Positions 34,665 through 47,964 of a stretch of DNA of 64,000 nt are shown here, piece after piece. The notes beneath the pieces were generated by a model. It had not been told where the DNA came from. It saw only the letters and a program-made list of their open reading frames with translations, and searched no databases. Location of the stretch: contig NC_135252.1 in assembly GCF_964204865.1 (NCBI RefSeq), positions 21,535,383 to 21,599,382 on the forward strand, written 5' to 3'. Every line of letters starts with the position of its first letter. The first letter of the stretch is position 1. This stretch comes from Styela clava. Lineage: Eukaryota; Chordata; Ascidiacea; Stolidobranchia; Styelidae. The translations under genes were made by a program, and so were the position numbers.

Positions 34665-35035
34665 GAGTACTCCTGAAGTATGTGAACCAAGATGGCGGAC
34701 ACCGGAACGTAGTATGTGTACCAGGTTAGGGTTAGGCCATAATTTGATTCCGATTTTCCTTATTTTACTTATATTACGAGTTTGGGAACTGGCCAAGTGA
34801 CTCCCGTAGTATTTGTACTTGAAATTATGGCCTAACATTAATCTGGTACCTGTACCAGGTTAGGATTAGGCCATAATTTCAAGTAAAAAATACTACGGGA
34901 GTCACTTAGCTAGTCCCCGATCTCGTAACAGAACTAAAATAAGGAAATTTGAAATTAATTATATGGGCCTAACCCTACCTAATCTGGTACAAGTTCCGAT
35001 GTCCACGATATTGGTTCACATACTTCGGTAGTATC
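34665..35035 (+). mobile_element. R-family MITE, composite fold-back copy
   Basis: The left arm holds actcctgaagtatgtgaacc and aagatggcggacaccgg. The middle holds two opposed R bodies, with gttagggttaggccataa twice and a complementary copy. The right arm ends ttcacatacttcggtag. It looks like one element inserted into or fused with another. Confidence 0.7.
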
Positions 35036-35367
35036 ATAAATAGCTTGCGTGAAAATCCCCTTCCGGTACCGAAATAATTCATATCACGCTTTGATGAGAA
35101 AACAATCGAAAAATGATGATTTATATCTGAAAGAAGTCATTTCGATGTGGAATCGGCCTTCGACGAAGAAAATTCAAGCTTTGATGAATAGGATTTGAGA
35201 AATGATGATTTACATCTGGAACAAGTCATTCAGCGGTTAAAGGGGTTTTCTGATTTTATAATTTACGTCATTCGTTTTCTTTTGAGTTAGAATTACGTCA
35301 GTATAATAAACCCGTGAACCTAACACAGAAATAAACAAGGCAGAATCCAAAGCCCCCGTTTACTTGG

Positions 35368-35530
35368 CAGGGTTGTGCAACATTTTTGTCAGTGGGCCAT
35401 ATAACAGACTTTAGACATCACACACAAAAATTTTTGACTCCCATGCACACAACGAATTACCGTAATAAGGGCACCGGGAAAAACGGCGAAAGATTCAACA
35501 GTCAATGAATAATTTTAAATTAAAATAACA
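35368..35530 (+). mobile_element. hAT-type left-half fragment
   Basis: cagggttgtgcaacattttt, gggccatata and cttagacatc-like sequence match the left half of the element at 63463-63777 (caggcgtgtgcaacattttt). No adjacent right end was found. Confidence 0.5.
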
Positions 35531-37339
35531 TGCCATCGTTAGGATTCAGACCGTTAGTCGAATGCCGATGCTGTGTAAGGAGTTTCTAAAGTTTAACACA
35601 GCTTCTATTCAATATACATATCAGTGTGATTGATTCTTGAAGTTTTTTCCAATTACAACGTTATTAGGTAGTCCACAACTAGTTAAAATGTGTTTCTTAG
35701 ATTGTATCCCGCTTAGAATACGAATAAAATATTTCCCAAAACTTACGAGTTACGACAAGAATAAACATTACGACATTATCAACTGTAATTAACGTCTATA
35801 CTTCATGTTGTCAGTGTCGTTGAAAAGTAACAGACTGCTATTCTTGAAATATTTGCGTGAGTGTTTCGGGGACTTCCGATCACAATTACGTTCACAATTG
35901 ACCAAATATGAAACTTATTTGTTTATTACTTATTGTCGAGTTGGAAAAAACCCAACATTACTGCGTTTGCCCAAATTCCATGCTTATCTTCTCATATTCA
36001 TCAAATGAGAGTTGTACGTATAATCGCAATTTTGTATACGCCTGTCATTAAACTACCCGAATCTATTCTGACGTAGTAGACTAAGGATGACATCATTCTT
36101 CTAGTTCAGTTGCTCTAGAGCAGTACTTCTGAAGTTCTTTTTTTCATTTTATCACCAGGACAAAGTTACAAGAGAACGCGCATTTCGATGTCAACTATGG
36201 TGGCGACAAAAAAAACTAGAATTTTAGATTTTCATAAAGGTTTTCACATTATACACTCGCCGAATCTTCCTACAACACGGGATTAATAGCTTAACAAAGC
36301 TTTTGTTAGGTCACGCGATTAATTAAAATTCAAACTTGCAAACCCAGGAAAAGATATCGGAACATGTGACATTTAGTTTTCTCCCGCTTTTTAGTAGGAT
36401 GCGCCCAACCTCGTATTCAACAGGAATTATGAGCAAGCACATCTTCGTACGGTGGTACGGTATTCTCGTGGCTTAAATTTTCTTGGTATATACCAATGCA
36501 AATGTTTAAAGAGGAAACTAATTAAGCGGTATTTATGGGTCTTCTTTACCTATAAGTGAGGGGTGGTGATTTTGCTTCGAACAAATTATTTATATTAAAG
36601 AAAAACTTATTACATTCCTAAAGTCTTACGCAGGGATACCTTCAATATACGAGGGTCATATACAAATAACTGGATGATACCGCGAGCGCACCTTTACTTG
36701 ACATAGGCTTTCTAGTAGTTTCAAACACAAATATTTTGGGTATTGATTTTTGGACATACGTTATTCGCTTTGCACAAGCTCAGATATAGGCCTTGCAACG
36801 CAAAGGAATGCGATTGAATGAAAAAGTCGTTGCGCGGGCCGCACAACATTTAAAAGCGGAGCTTTTCCACAGGCCGCACAAGGAGGATGACGTAGTAGGA
36901 AGATTATAGATGACGCCATCTGCGTAGCGTAAGATTAGGTTTTCAATTTCAGTGTAGACCCGTTAGCTTAATACAGTTAGCTTAAATTTAATACAGAAAC
37001 TCAGGGTTGGCGTTTTTAGCCAAAATTCTTTAAGAGCTATAAAAACGAAATTTATCGGTAAATCGGTTGGTTTCTGAAATACATTCTTGTAAACTATATT
37101 TTGGACCTGATATATCATTTAGTGCGAAGCTTTCATTATGGGAAAAGTATGTTAAAAACAAAATAGATTAATATTAAAATAGTCATTTGCTCCAGTAAAC
37201 TTAATAATACTAAAACAATATTTTCCTGACGATCACTCGTATACTCGGAATTTGCCATAACACCCATACGTAGATTTCCAACTGGAAATCTAAAATTATT
37301 CGGTTGTGATTTCAAGTGAATAGTTTAAGATAAAAACAA
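35531..37339. other. Non-coding spacer
   Basis: No supportable gene. A possible hAT fragment with gcgcgggccgcacaacat and aggccgcacaagg lies at about 36833-36885. Confidence 0.35.
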
Positions 37340-37460
37340 ATAACTGGCTAACTAATCCCATACCCGACATGGGCTCGTAACCGGGCGAGAGACGTGGTTC
37401 GCCTTAAGATATAGCCGTCCTAATCTGTTCTCGCCCCGAGTTAAATATGTAAATACTATC
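37340..37460 (+). repeat. SINE-body fragment
   Basis: acaaataactggctaac, cccatacccgacatggg and gtaaccgggcg match the reverse complement of the SINE body at 44725-44790. No tRNA-like head is present. Confidence 0.55.
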
Positions 37461-39285
37461 CTATCCATGTGAATGGCTTAATAAGATTTAAGCTATTAGA
37501 AGTCTCTGTGAACTATATTAGTTGTAACTGAAATTCTGTGAACGAGATTTTATGGAAAAACAAAAGACGAGTAACAGTAAATTACTCCGCGAATTTTTTA
37601 TTTCACTACTATGTTAACCTGAATATCGAAATTCACGCTATTTTTGTTGATTATCTCTGTGGAAGCAATATAGAAAATCATGAATTACACACAGCATAAG
37701 GTATTTTATTTTGAACTAAAGGGTCATTCAAATTTTAAGCTGTGTTACATAAAGTGTGACAAAAAACTTCTCTCGTGTTTTTTTTATTCTGAACCCGAGG
37801 AATGTTTTTTTCCGGAATTCCCATAAATCCCAGGATTTTCAACATTACCTAAGCGAACGTAAATTTCAGAACTTCCATTTATTAACATTTTCAAATATAC
37901 GCCATTTTCCATTTGTATAATATTTCCGTCGAAAGGCATTATTAAGTAAAACGTAAATTTTAGTGAAGGATGAGTAATATTGTTCATACATTCTCTTAGA
38001 TGTGTCACGTGATATGCAACAAAACAACAATATGTCTCAAGTTTCTTATCACTATTAGTTGTCCCGAACACAGAAATGCATTTTTCTAAGGTTACCAGAA
38101 ACACGTGGAATCCACACAGAATAGCATTCACTTGGACTTCAAGAATGCGTCACGTGGGATGCCACAAACTACAAGCATGTTTATATTGATTTATCAAGGT
38201 TTATGCAAATTATATTTTTCCTTCGTATCGCTCCACAATATTGTCTGATAAAAATCAGACAAAAATTTCACGAAGAATAATATATTTTTAGTTCATGCTA
38301 ACAGTGCTCATTTAAAGTGATACATTTGAATGTGCTACATGAAATATCATAACAATAGATTGTCTCCTGTTTCTTATTACTATTTATTATTCTGGACACA
38401 AGGATGTATTTTTTAAATACTCAGAAATCTTACACAAATACTTTAAAAGTAAAGGCAAAGAGCGATAATAGTGAATAACTAGCGTTTATTTCCATTAATA
38501 TCTTATGCTTTAAGTTATTTCAGTCTTCTCGAAACGATTTTCGCTATTATCTAATCGAACGTGAATTTCAAAATTGCAATTTAGTCGCACATCGGGATTT
38601 ACATTATTTGTTAACTATAAGTATTTTATCCGTATAAATGATTTAAAAAAAAACGTGGATGCCACAAGGCATGTGTTACATGAAAGGCACAAACAAAGAC
38701 ATGTCTTAATTCTTTTCGTTATTATTATTCTGTATACAAAACGAGTGTGCTTTAGGGTGTGAAACTGTTTATCGCAATGAGCTTAAAACCGAAAATTCAC
38801 GGCACCGATAAAGTAAAATCAAGTTATTGAATCCTCGTCTCGCCAAAACAAATTTCATCCAAGAATTACGCAACACAACGTCATAAATGTAGAAAAAAAA
38901 ACTACAAAAATTTGTTTACGTTGGTGTGCAGCAAATTAATTACAAGGTTCCGTTACGAATGAAAAAAAAACACTAGAAAATAGTGGGATACCGTCTGTTA
39001 CGGGTCATGTAAGTAGGTACCACGGGCGAGTCATGGCCCGCGGACCGTATGTTGCACGACTCTGCTTTAACACAATGCAGTCGTCAAATTACTGAGGCAC
39101 AAGATTTTGATCTTTGGCTGTTTTGGACTTTTTGTTATGCGTTTTCTTACCGGTGGATCATTATTTAACCTGGATCAGGATTTATTCAAGAGTTTATCAA
39201 ATGGTTCTTATTGAGTTCAAATTATTCAAATCACAATAGTTTTTCATATTATAATTATTTGTGCGGATAAGTGCCTAGCTGGAAA
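37461..39285. other. Non-coding region with a low-copy repeat
   Basis: Around 37840-37960 and 38540-38600 the sequence shares taagcgaacgtaaatttca or taatcgaacgtgaatttca with 40490-40600. Frames here, including a minus-strand frame at 37784-38131, follow the repeat and match nothing I know. A hAT-like right end (gttgcacgactctg) ends at 39064. Confidence 0.4.
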
Positions 39286-39289
39286 ACAT

Positions 39290-40000
39290 TAGGTGAAACT
39301 GTAAGATTGGGATTTTCGGATTGCTTTCTTGATTGGCTAACATTGAAAAACATTTCAAGCACCATTCACCTCTTTTAATGCCAACAATGTTCAACGATTG
39401 TTTATTTAATTGATCTTTTGAACTTTGAAACCTTTTATAAATATTCAAATGAAGTTCTGGTTGGGAAGTCAAGTTACGGGTTCAGGACGAATCATCTTTG
39501 ATAAGTTAGTTTGCACTCAACCAGAAAACGATGATGATCGACGCAGCGGACTTAATCCTGCCATTTTGTCTGGTACAATAGAAGAGGAGCGAACAATGTA
39601 TTTCAGTTTCTGGATTGTTGCATGAAACTATCTTTATGGTGATATACAGAACGCGTAGTGAAAACATTGAAAAATATTGAATATTGAAAAGAATTCCAAG
39701 CATCTCGCACCTCTATAATGTCAGCGATGTTCAACGATTTTCATTATTCAATTGATCATTTCCACTTTAAACTCTTTACTCAAAATCCCAAATGAAAAAA
39801 TATAATTCGAACTTTAATGTTACAAATTCAGTACGGATCATTTTTTTAAATTGAGATTGCTCACAACTCCGCTGATAAACGGTGACACGGAAATGAATCC
39901 CGCCATTTTGTTTGGCACTGGGAGGTGAATGAATTGTGTTCTTTGATTTTTTATCAGTTCCATGAAACTATCTTTTTAGTGATATAAAACAGAAAGCACA
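39290..40000 (+). repeat. Two-copy ~350-bp direct tandem repeat
   Basis: The two halves share aatgttcaacgattg or gatgttcaacgatttt, then aattgatc, then cgccattttgt or tgccattttgt, then catgaaactatcttt. Spacing is about 345-360 bp. Copy 1 opens a short frame (39425-39625) that copy 2 does not keep, so it is not a conserved gene. Confidence 0.55.
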
Positions 40001-42857
40001 AAGTCTTCTTGTATTATCAGTTTTCTAATCTCAGCGAGCCCATATTTCCCATGTTCGCTAATAACAAACAAAACAAGATTGCATCAAACTTGCAGAATAT
40101 GTGTGTAGGCGGGGCACACGTCAACATGTCGAAGAAAAAAACTTTTTTACCACGCAATCGAATATCTGATCTTCCAAATAAGGTAACAATACGCATTTTT
40201 CAATGATTCTATGATTAAAATAATTTTTTTGCGCTTTTTTCGGCATAAAAAAAATTTGTGGAAATGCGACGACCTGAGAACCAGTTTTCAGTAAATATTG
40301 TAATCTCAAAAATTTACTGAACAATTGAGATTGCGACTAAAATGCCTGGAGTTGCGCATCAAAAATCAATCTAATTGGAAAATAGTTTAGTTAATTACCG
40401 ACATTATACATACGACAAGCTTAATTAAAATGAACAAACCAACCACTTCTTCTTGAAATTCTCAGAAATATCACGATTTTCAATATTATCTAATCGAACG
40501 TGAATTTCAAAACTTCTATTTATTCATATTTTAAAATTTACGCTATTTGTTCATATGTTTAATATTTCCGTCGAAATGGGTTAAAGAGTAAAACGTCAAT
40601 TCCCCAGACAGATGAGCTATTTAATTTCAAACTAAGTTGTTCAAAATAAGTTGTTTGTTTGCGATTCTCTTTAGTTTAAAAAAATGAAATGACATAGCAA
40701 TAGCATCTTGTGCTTCATATTGATTTCGTGACTTCATCTGACTAATTAAAGCATGTTTGTATTCAGAATAGTTAATGAATAATAAAAAAAAAGAAGAGAT
40801 ACTTGTTTATGGCATTGTAAAGTTGCAATGAACATTTTTATCTTAAAATAAAGTTTCTTATCCTTCTGTGGAATTCACGTTTTTCTAAATCGTGTCGACG
40901 ATGACAACAAATAAAACAATCGACAAATAACGTATTTTAGCCCAAACCTCATGATACCACGAAGAATGGATTTCAAAATTCATATTAGATGAACAACAGA
41001 ATGTTTCGGCGTGAAGAGTAAATATAGCATGAATTGAAATTCTCATTAAAAATCGTTAAGTCATTCGCTGTATTTCGTTGCTTTTCAATAAAATCCGGTT
41101 CTGAAATTGCGGATTTACTGTTTGAAACATTTGTATGCTAGTCTCTTGGAAATTTCAAATTCGCAATTAAATGTATATCGATAACAATAACTGATGATTT
41201 CCAAACTGAATCGGATGTTTTTCGAATCAAAATTTTTATTGTACTGATTCTTTCAAAGACACGTATATTACAGAAACATAGAATACATCACTCGGTTAGT
41301 TTGCTGAGTTGTCAGGCACAATAAAAAACGCGTTTCATTGACAACAACTTAATAGGAAGAAAAGAGTCATACGTCAGAGTTGCATTTTGAAAATATGGCT
41401 TCACGAAAAAATTGAAAAATTCAGCTCCAAGCAAGTTAGAGTTGATTCGAATTTTATTTCCAGAACCCCTTCGAATAATTTACTATTCAATACGGTGCCT
41501 CGAAATCAAACTAAATGTCTCTACGTGCGTACATGCTACAAAACAAAATGGCGCAAAAAGTCGCCATTGCTATAGTATAGACAGCAGTTTTTCTGAGGTG
41601 CTAATTGATTTGAATTGATTGCTCTGGGGACTTAATAATAGACTTCAATGATATGTTTTACGTTACGATAGTTACAAAGTGTTAGGAAAATACAAAAAAA
41701 AAAAAAAATATGAAGAGGAATTGATGGTGGAATCAGCATATTGCTTAAGCCACCGTACGCTACATGGGTTCCCTTGTGCGAATCCGGTGGGGAATAATTA
41801 TGTGTGCGAGAGGTTTGCTGGATTCCTCGCCACCCTATTCCTAATTAAGTGGCACCCGGCTCTCCCAAGACGTATAAACGTATGTTAACCGCAGGGGAGC
41901 ACAACTCAAATGAGGATACGTGCCAGAGTTTGCAGAATAATCTTGTCGCGCCGCGCGTTCGAATAATCGCCACGTTTCACCTACCTATAAGCATAACCGC
42001 TCGCTACTGCAGGCTAGTATACTTAATTATTTTCAGCTAGTACCTTCTGGTAACAAGGCTATGAGCTTGCAATGTGTGAACAAACTTGTCGGTTTAAATT
42101 AATTTTGATATAAACGCGAATTATTTGTATTTAATATAAGCCGTTCTCGTGCCACGTTTACCATATAAATCACAGTACTTTGGTTTGGCTATTGCTGAGT
42201 AAAAATGTTATTATTGTATTAACTCTATAACAGTTTTTAATGGGGATAGATATATGTCCCGTATTTCTATTTGAATGGCTTCTTGAATAGAGGGTTTTTG
42301 GTAAGTCATATAAGCCTATGTTGGCAAAAGCGATGGATATAAATATATCAATAATTGACATTTACATGATCTTAGTGTAATTACTTCCAGTGCCTAGTTT
42401 GATTAACATGAAATGAGGAAAACAGCAAGAATGGAAGTATTTAATCAATTATATGTAATGTTTAATTGTTTCCAGTAATTATGCAGAATTTCTTGAAATG
42501 TAATCGCAATAAATCCAGAGGCTGTTGAAATAAATACCTTAGTGGTTATTTAAAATAGATATTACTCTCACGAGTTATATTCGTGATCGAAAATCCCACC
42601 ACTTACAGAATGAAAAGGCTAAGCGTTATTTTTGATTGGCGACAAGTTTAACAACCTTTAAATCAAGCTCTGCGGGAGATGATAAAATGCGCTCCGGGAT
42701 TGAGAATAACTTTATATGACTTTTACACATTAGAGAAAATTCCACTTTCTATATCTAAAAAGATTCGAACAAACTTCAAATTTTTCTCAATGGTTGTATT
42801 GAAATGTTTTAATGCCTAAAAAATAGGAATGCGGAAAAGGCATAGCAGTAATTTTTG
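40001..42857. other. Non-coding region
   Basis: No supportable gene. A GC-richer patch at about 41740-42040 contains cttgtgcgaatccggtgg and gttaaccgcaggggagcac and may be part of an interspersed element, but no second copy is in the window. A poly-A run lies near 41696-41708. Confidence 0.35.
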
Positions 42858-43069
42858 GGCGCTCCAGTAGTATGTGTAATTAATGGAGTTAACTAATTTT
42901 GTTCGCCTACTTTACATCAAGTTGTGTAAAGGGACTGAAACCCATGGACAGGGTTATAGTCACTTGGCTAACACAGACAGTCCCCGAACTCGTAATAGAA
43001 CTAAAAAAAGAAAAATCAGAATAAAATTATGGCCTGACCCTAACCTGGTACACATACTACGGTAGTATC
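42858..43069 (-). mobile_element. R-family MITE, copy 13
   Basis: Reverse orientation: it begins ggcgctccagtagtatgtg and ends acatactacggtagtatc. The flanks aatttttg and aattttag differ at one of 8 bases. Confidence 0.85.
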
Positions 43070-43207
43070 AATTTTAGAATAGGCGCGAAACAACACCAAT
43101 GCCTTATTTTTAAAATGCATAGTTTTTGTCGCACCGCTCACGGAAATAATAGAAAACAGCTAAGCGTCATTTTCGACCGCCAGGAAATGTAAACACCTCC
43201 AAACTGA

Positions 43208-43223
43208 CCCCCCCCCCCCCCCC
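43208..43223 (+). repeat. Poly-C tract (16 C)
   Basis: An uninterrupted run of 16 cytosines in AT-rich DNA. It could be a mononucleotide microsatellite or a length-uncertain sequencing run. Confidence 0.9.
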
Positions 43224-43539
43224 TTTCTCGTGAATAAGTAAGAATTTATAAATCGGATAACAATGTCTGATTTTCTATCAAATTCGTTATTAATGCGATC
43301 TGGTAAACCATATAGCAGGCCCGTGCCCCCAAGAGGGCTCCAGAGCAGTTAGAGAAGGTCCACAATGCTAGGCGCAAAACTGATTTTCTTTACAAAAAAC
43401 TCCTCGTTATTTCCAGTTTCCTTACTTGACAAGGTTATTTTACAGGATGTTTTCGATTTGCTGAGCATGAATTGTTTGAACCTGATGAGATTCGGAATCA
43501 ACCAATAAAAATAACACTATAAATACTACTGCAATGACG

Positions 43540-43731
43540 TTGACCGTCCGTTTGAACCTACGTACATTTGAACCCATGTGTATATCCGCGGGTTCAACTA
43601 TATGCGGGTGCTGAAACCCATCGGTTAGGGTTAGTATGGGTTCAAATATCCGTAAAACAAAAAAATTGCAATAGTATGCAGGTGCAATTGTCGTAGGTTC
43701 AAATGTACGTGGGTTCAAGTGTAATGGAACC
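43540..43731 (+). mobile_element. Small element with internal inverted repeats and 9-bp flanking duplication
   Basis: The exact 9-bp direct repeat gcaatgacg flanks the segment at 43531-43539 and 43732-43740. Inside, tgaacctacgtacatttgaa near the left is inverted as ttcaaatgtacgtgggttca near the right. The motif gggttcaa or its complement occurs several times. Superfamily unknown; a 9-bp duplication is typical of Mutator-like elements. Confidence 0.6.
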
Positions 43732-44704
43732 GCAATGACGAATAGGGCCACGAGTCATAAAAGGTTGGGAACACTGTCATATAGCTTAATCATACTTGGA
43801 GCAGTTTTCGATGTAAAAATCTTCGCTTGGACTTCATGTCACGTGATTATTTCTGTATTAACAAAATGTCCACACCCTACATATATGAGAAATTTTGACG
43901 CATCCCAAAACATTTCTTATTTTTTTCCTATTGGATTGTTTTAAACGATTGAGGAAAAACCACAATAGTGGTTTGAGCTACGCTCCAACTCCAGCTTTAT
44001 ATAAAATTGTAAGTATAGAAATGATTTGCGAGATAATTTTAGCTTTGTGTAATCGTTTTAAAAAAATAAACAATATATTGGGAGTATTCTAATTAGCTCA
44101 TAAGATTTATACATTCAAGTTTCGATACTCTGAAATAAATAATGCTTTCACGGCAACACACGAAACAAACAAATCGCAATGAAAAGAATCGTAAATTAGC
44201 GCTGAAATGAGAAATTCCTCGCTATAGTCTCGAGGGCATATGGAAGCCATCGAACAGAAAACATAATCTTCTGTCTCACGAAGAACAACGCAAATTAATC
44301 CATTTCTCAATTGACCAAATACGTAAGTAGTCGAAGATCACGAGTATTTGCTATCACGAGTGAGGATAATGTAATTTTAAACGTATTATGTATAATCATT
44401 TCTCATTTAGTGTATGCTATAATCAATTATACACAGAAAAAATAAAGCGTACGAATTGACATCGCCCTTTGTTGTTTATTCTAGTGCTATTTCGTGCTGA
44501 ATCTCTAATAATTCTTCAATTTTTGATTTAGTTCAAAAACACGTTTCAGTTTCACACTTTAAACAATAATACACATTGACCTATTTCGTGATTTATTTTA
44601 AACAGAGAAGTATGAGAACTGCAACTTTGTATCAATTCCTCGCTCTGATCAAGAATAGAATTTACGTATTTATTCCGGGTAAGAGGAACATGTTTATCCA
44701 GACT
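43732..44704. other. Non-coding spacer
   Basis: No supportable gene. A hAT-type right end (aaaaggttgggaacactg) ends at about 43777. Confidence 0.35.
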
Positions 44705-44960
44705 TAGTCATATGGCGAATGACGGCCTCTCTTCTGGTTACCAGTCCATGTCGGGTATGGGATTTGTTAGCCAGTTATTTGTTTCATATGAATAAACTTG
44801 AAGGTGGAGGAAGCCGTAACCGCCGGTTACGTGAATCACCATATGGTGGCGTGGCGTCTAGCAATCCTCACTCCACGCGGGATTGGAACCTGCAAACCCC
44901 AATGCTTAGCACGGTGCCACACCGCCGAGTCGAGAATCAAGGATCTATATGCTAATACTA
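44705..44960 (-). repeat. tRNA-derived SINE
   Basis: Read on the minus strand, a tRNA-like head at about 44935-44865 has an A-box-like tggcaccgtgctaagc and a B-box-like ggttccaatcc. A body follows with caaataactggctaacaa, cccatacccgacatgg and actggtaacc. The body recurs without the head at 27440 and 37340. The head lacks a sound acceptor stem, so it is not a working tRNA gene. Confidence 0.65.
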
Positions 44961-47900
44961 TGTATATATATTATTATATTTTAGGTTGAGCAACACCATG
45001 ATTTTATCTACTCGCCACTAGGTGTCCAATTCAATACACTCTGAATTAGTTTCTGGGCGTGATGTCTGAATTCCAAGGTTTTTACCTATGACGCTAACAT
45101 AATCAGTTCAGTCTCGCCCACCATTTCAAGACAATCTGATAAGCTGTTGCATGGTATTCTCTAGTTTGGTAAGAAAACTTTTTCCGTATTAAATGGAATT
45201 TCGCGCATTATAACCGATATAAAATGGTATATTCTTAGTATTTGAATTTACAAGAGGGCTTGATGTGTATTTACTTTTGCGGATGGGGGACAAGCTTACT
45301 TAAGTTGGAATGTCCCGATTATGACATTGATTTTCAAATCAATGCCGTTGTAGAAAACACTCGCATAATCCCGCCACAATTTGATATCGTGAAGGCCATT
45401 TAAAGAAAAGTGTAGGCACTCTAAAAGTTTGTTTTAAATTGTTTCGCGCAAAAGTTTTTACATTATGAAAACGCCGTTTATTTCATACCACACAAACACT
45501 TTTAGAACTCTTATGACCTGATATTCATCCTTAAACAGAATTCGGCTTTTCAAACAGCCCACAAATAATACGAGCATGGTGTTTACGGAGCAGAAATAGC
45601 TTTTTTTTATTTCTTATTTCAATATTAGTCACGCTATTGCGATGCTTGACTTGCCTTCTGGCAAAATGGAAACTCCCTTATCGACCCGACAATCAAACTG
45701 TTTATCGCGCGGGAATTTTCATCCTTATTACGAGATATTGCTTTAAACCGCGACCTCAAGAATTCAGTGCAAAGCTGCAATCTGCCAATTTATTTTTCTT
45801 ATACATGAACTATGTATAAACCTACACACACAAGCAGGGGCGGTCTTCGGCTACTGCAACCGATTCGCCGCGATGGGCCGCGCGCTAATTTCTGGGTGAA
45901 AATTCTTAGTCAGCGTATTTATTCTGTACACACAAGGCTCGCCAAGTCAAGTTTTTGCAATTGTAATTTTATATTTAGTTATATATAATGATGATATTTT
46001 TTCTGGATATTTTATCCATACCTAGATTGGGCACCGCACATTCGGTTCGTTTCAATTCGATTTTTAAAAATCTCGTCGCAAAGAATTCGCCTCTGCTTTA
46101 CTTAAATTCGTTTTGCCCGAATTGAGTCGACCTGAACATAGTATGTATACCAGGTTAAGGTATCAAATTATGCGTCATCTTGATGCACATACTTCTGGGG
46201 CACCCGCGCTAATTCTATAGGTTCGAATTGTTAGATTTATATTAAATTGTAATCACGAAGCGGAGTTATCCTGAAACTCGATTTAGTCTCAGGTAATAAT
46301 ATACAAAGACGAATTTATTCTTCATTAAAAATTATTAATTATCAGGTATTATAGTTATCCCTACCTAAACTGGGCCCCGTGCAACCATTTCGAATAGGGC
46401 CCACAATAGTCAATATCGGCCCTGTATGCCGTTTTTTTGATATTCACTTAAAACGCTGAAGCAGGTTTAACGTTAAATCAACATATTCTGAGAAATCCTC
46501 TTTCAGTGTAACTATAACATTTTATACAAACACGATTTTTGAAAATAAAAGTACAAAGAAAATATACCTTTGTTTAATATAACCTCGAACCTTGTCAATA
46601 CTCTGACTTCGTGTTGACTCAGCTTATAAGTTCACTTCGATTTGCGACGCCCATTCGACTCCATGGGCTAATTTTCTGACATTTTATTGCCTGAAATAAA
46701 TTTATCCGTCCACATGACTTGAGTAATGGGAACTTCTGAACTGATTATGGTGCAATCCAATCCCATTTGATCTCTCCCAATTAGAACCCTTTACCTGCTC
46801 CTTCAATCTCTACAGCCAACTGTTAGGTTGATAGCTAACTTGTTCGAATATCTATTTCAAGAATCCTTCTGTATAAAAAAAGCTCAAAGCAATATTAAAT
46901 GCACTCTACTTTGAAAGCTCACACATCCGTAAATTTCAAAAATACTGAATGTAACTCAACCGCGCTGTTTAGAATGGGCTAACAAACAGGAGTTTCAGAA
47001 AAAACGGTCGAATGTTGAAATTGCAATAAAATTTATTTTCGAAAAAATTACAAAGAAAGGTGTTTTAACCTCGTCATGATGTGAACCGATTGGTATTTAG
47101 TATTAGTATTCAAAACCATAAGTTTTCCAAATTTTCTCAAAACATCTTTTTCAAGCTTCGCTCTTGACTTGAAGCCTCGATAAGCGCTTGTCAAATATAT
47201 ACAATGATTCAGAGTCATACTATACAAAGGGAATTTCTTCATCAAAAATGTAATCGTAATGCCATGTCTAAAATATCTGTCAATGTACTCAAGTTCTAAT
47301 GTTTATAAAATATGTGACTTCGTAAAATTTCCCGAATTTCGCGGGATAAGTTTTCTTGCCTTGCGGTGTATATTTCACATGAGGGTGTTTTTTTCATGAA
47401 TGAACATGTCAAAACAAGATATTTTATTTCAGATGCGTAATTTTAATGGTTTTGCTGTGTTTATAGCGTCTGTGAAAGCACGGCCATTTCTTATACAAGT
47501 ACAAAAATGTTCACTTTTTTGTTACAATTTTTAAGTGTAGTTTTTGTCTTCAAATGAATTTTCCCAAAAACCGATACTTAGAGTGTTTTTTCTCGTGGCA
47601 ATCAGAAACCCCTTCGTGATCCCCAGTAACCACTTACTGCCCCCAATGGACCAAAGGTCCAGTGAGAAACACATTGGCAATTTTCAGTTACATTATACTT
47701 AACGAGCTCGTTTGCTTGAGTGGGCCAATGAAATAAGCAAAGGGCGAGCGATTTGCTCCATGATCACGCGCTCAGTATTGCTGTGAATGATAGAATATCG
47801 GTCTGCTGTACACAATTTCATCGTCTTGAGGGTCTGGTGTATGCCGAACCGGGAAGGCTACAGTCTTTTTGATAGTATTGAAGCTGTGACTATATCAAGG

Positions 47901-47964
47901 CCTACTGGTCTAAAACCTTGCTAGGAATGAGATTCCAAGAATTTTATACTTAAATATTCCGACG
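44961..47964. other. Non-coding region
   Basis: No supportable gene. Possible hAT fragments are gcaggggcggtcttcgg (45836) and actgggccccgtgcaacc (46369), both with gggcc-type motifs. Frames at 45637 and 47048 have no domains. Confidence 0.35.
46130..46203 (+). mobile_element. R-family MITE, short derivative
   Basis: cctgaacatagtatgtatac, caggttaagg, cgtcatcttgatgcacatac and an ending in ggggcacc match the short palindromic form at 63153-63265, with its left arm missing. Confidence 0.6.

Noticed and set aside
37784..38131. 115-codon minus-strand frame
   Set aside because: It falls on a low-copy repeat whose other copies (38540, 40490) do not keep the frame.
35368..39064. A single ~3.7-kb hAT element bounded by cagggttgtgcaac and gttgcacgactctg
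   Set aside because: The ends are complementary, but the 8-bp flanks (ttacttgg, ctttaaca) do not match, the interior has no transposase, and the left end aligns with a 315-bp element elsewhere.
43324..43776. hAT-type element between caggcccgtgcccc and gttgggaacactg
   Set aside because: The flanks ccatatag and tcatatag nearly match, but the two termini are not inverted repeats of each other. At best it is a composite.
44865..44935. A second tRNA gene on the minus strand
   Set aside because: Boxes A and B are present, but there is no acceptor stem and a SINE body follows, so I call it a SINE head.
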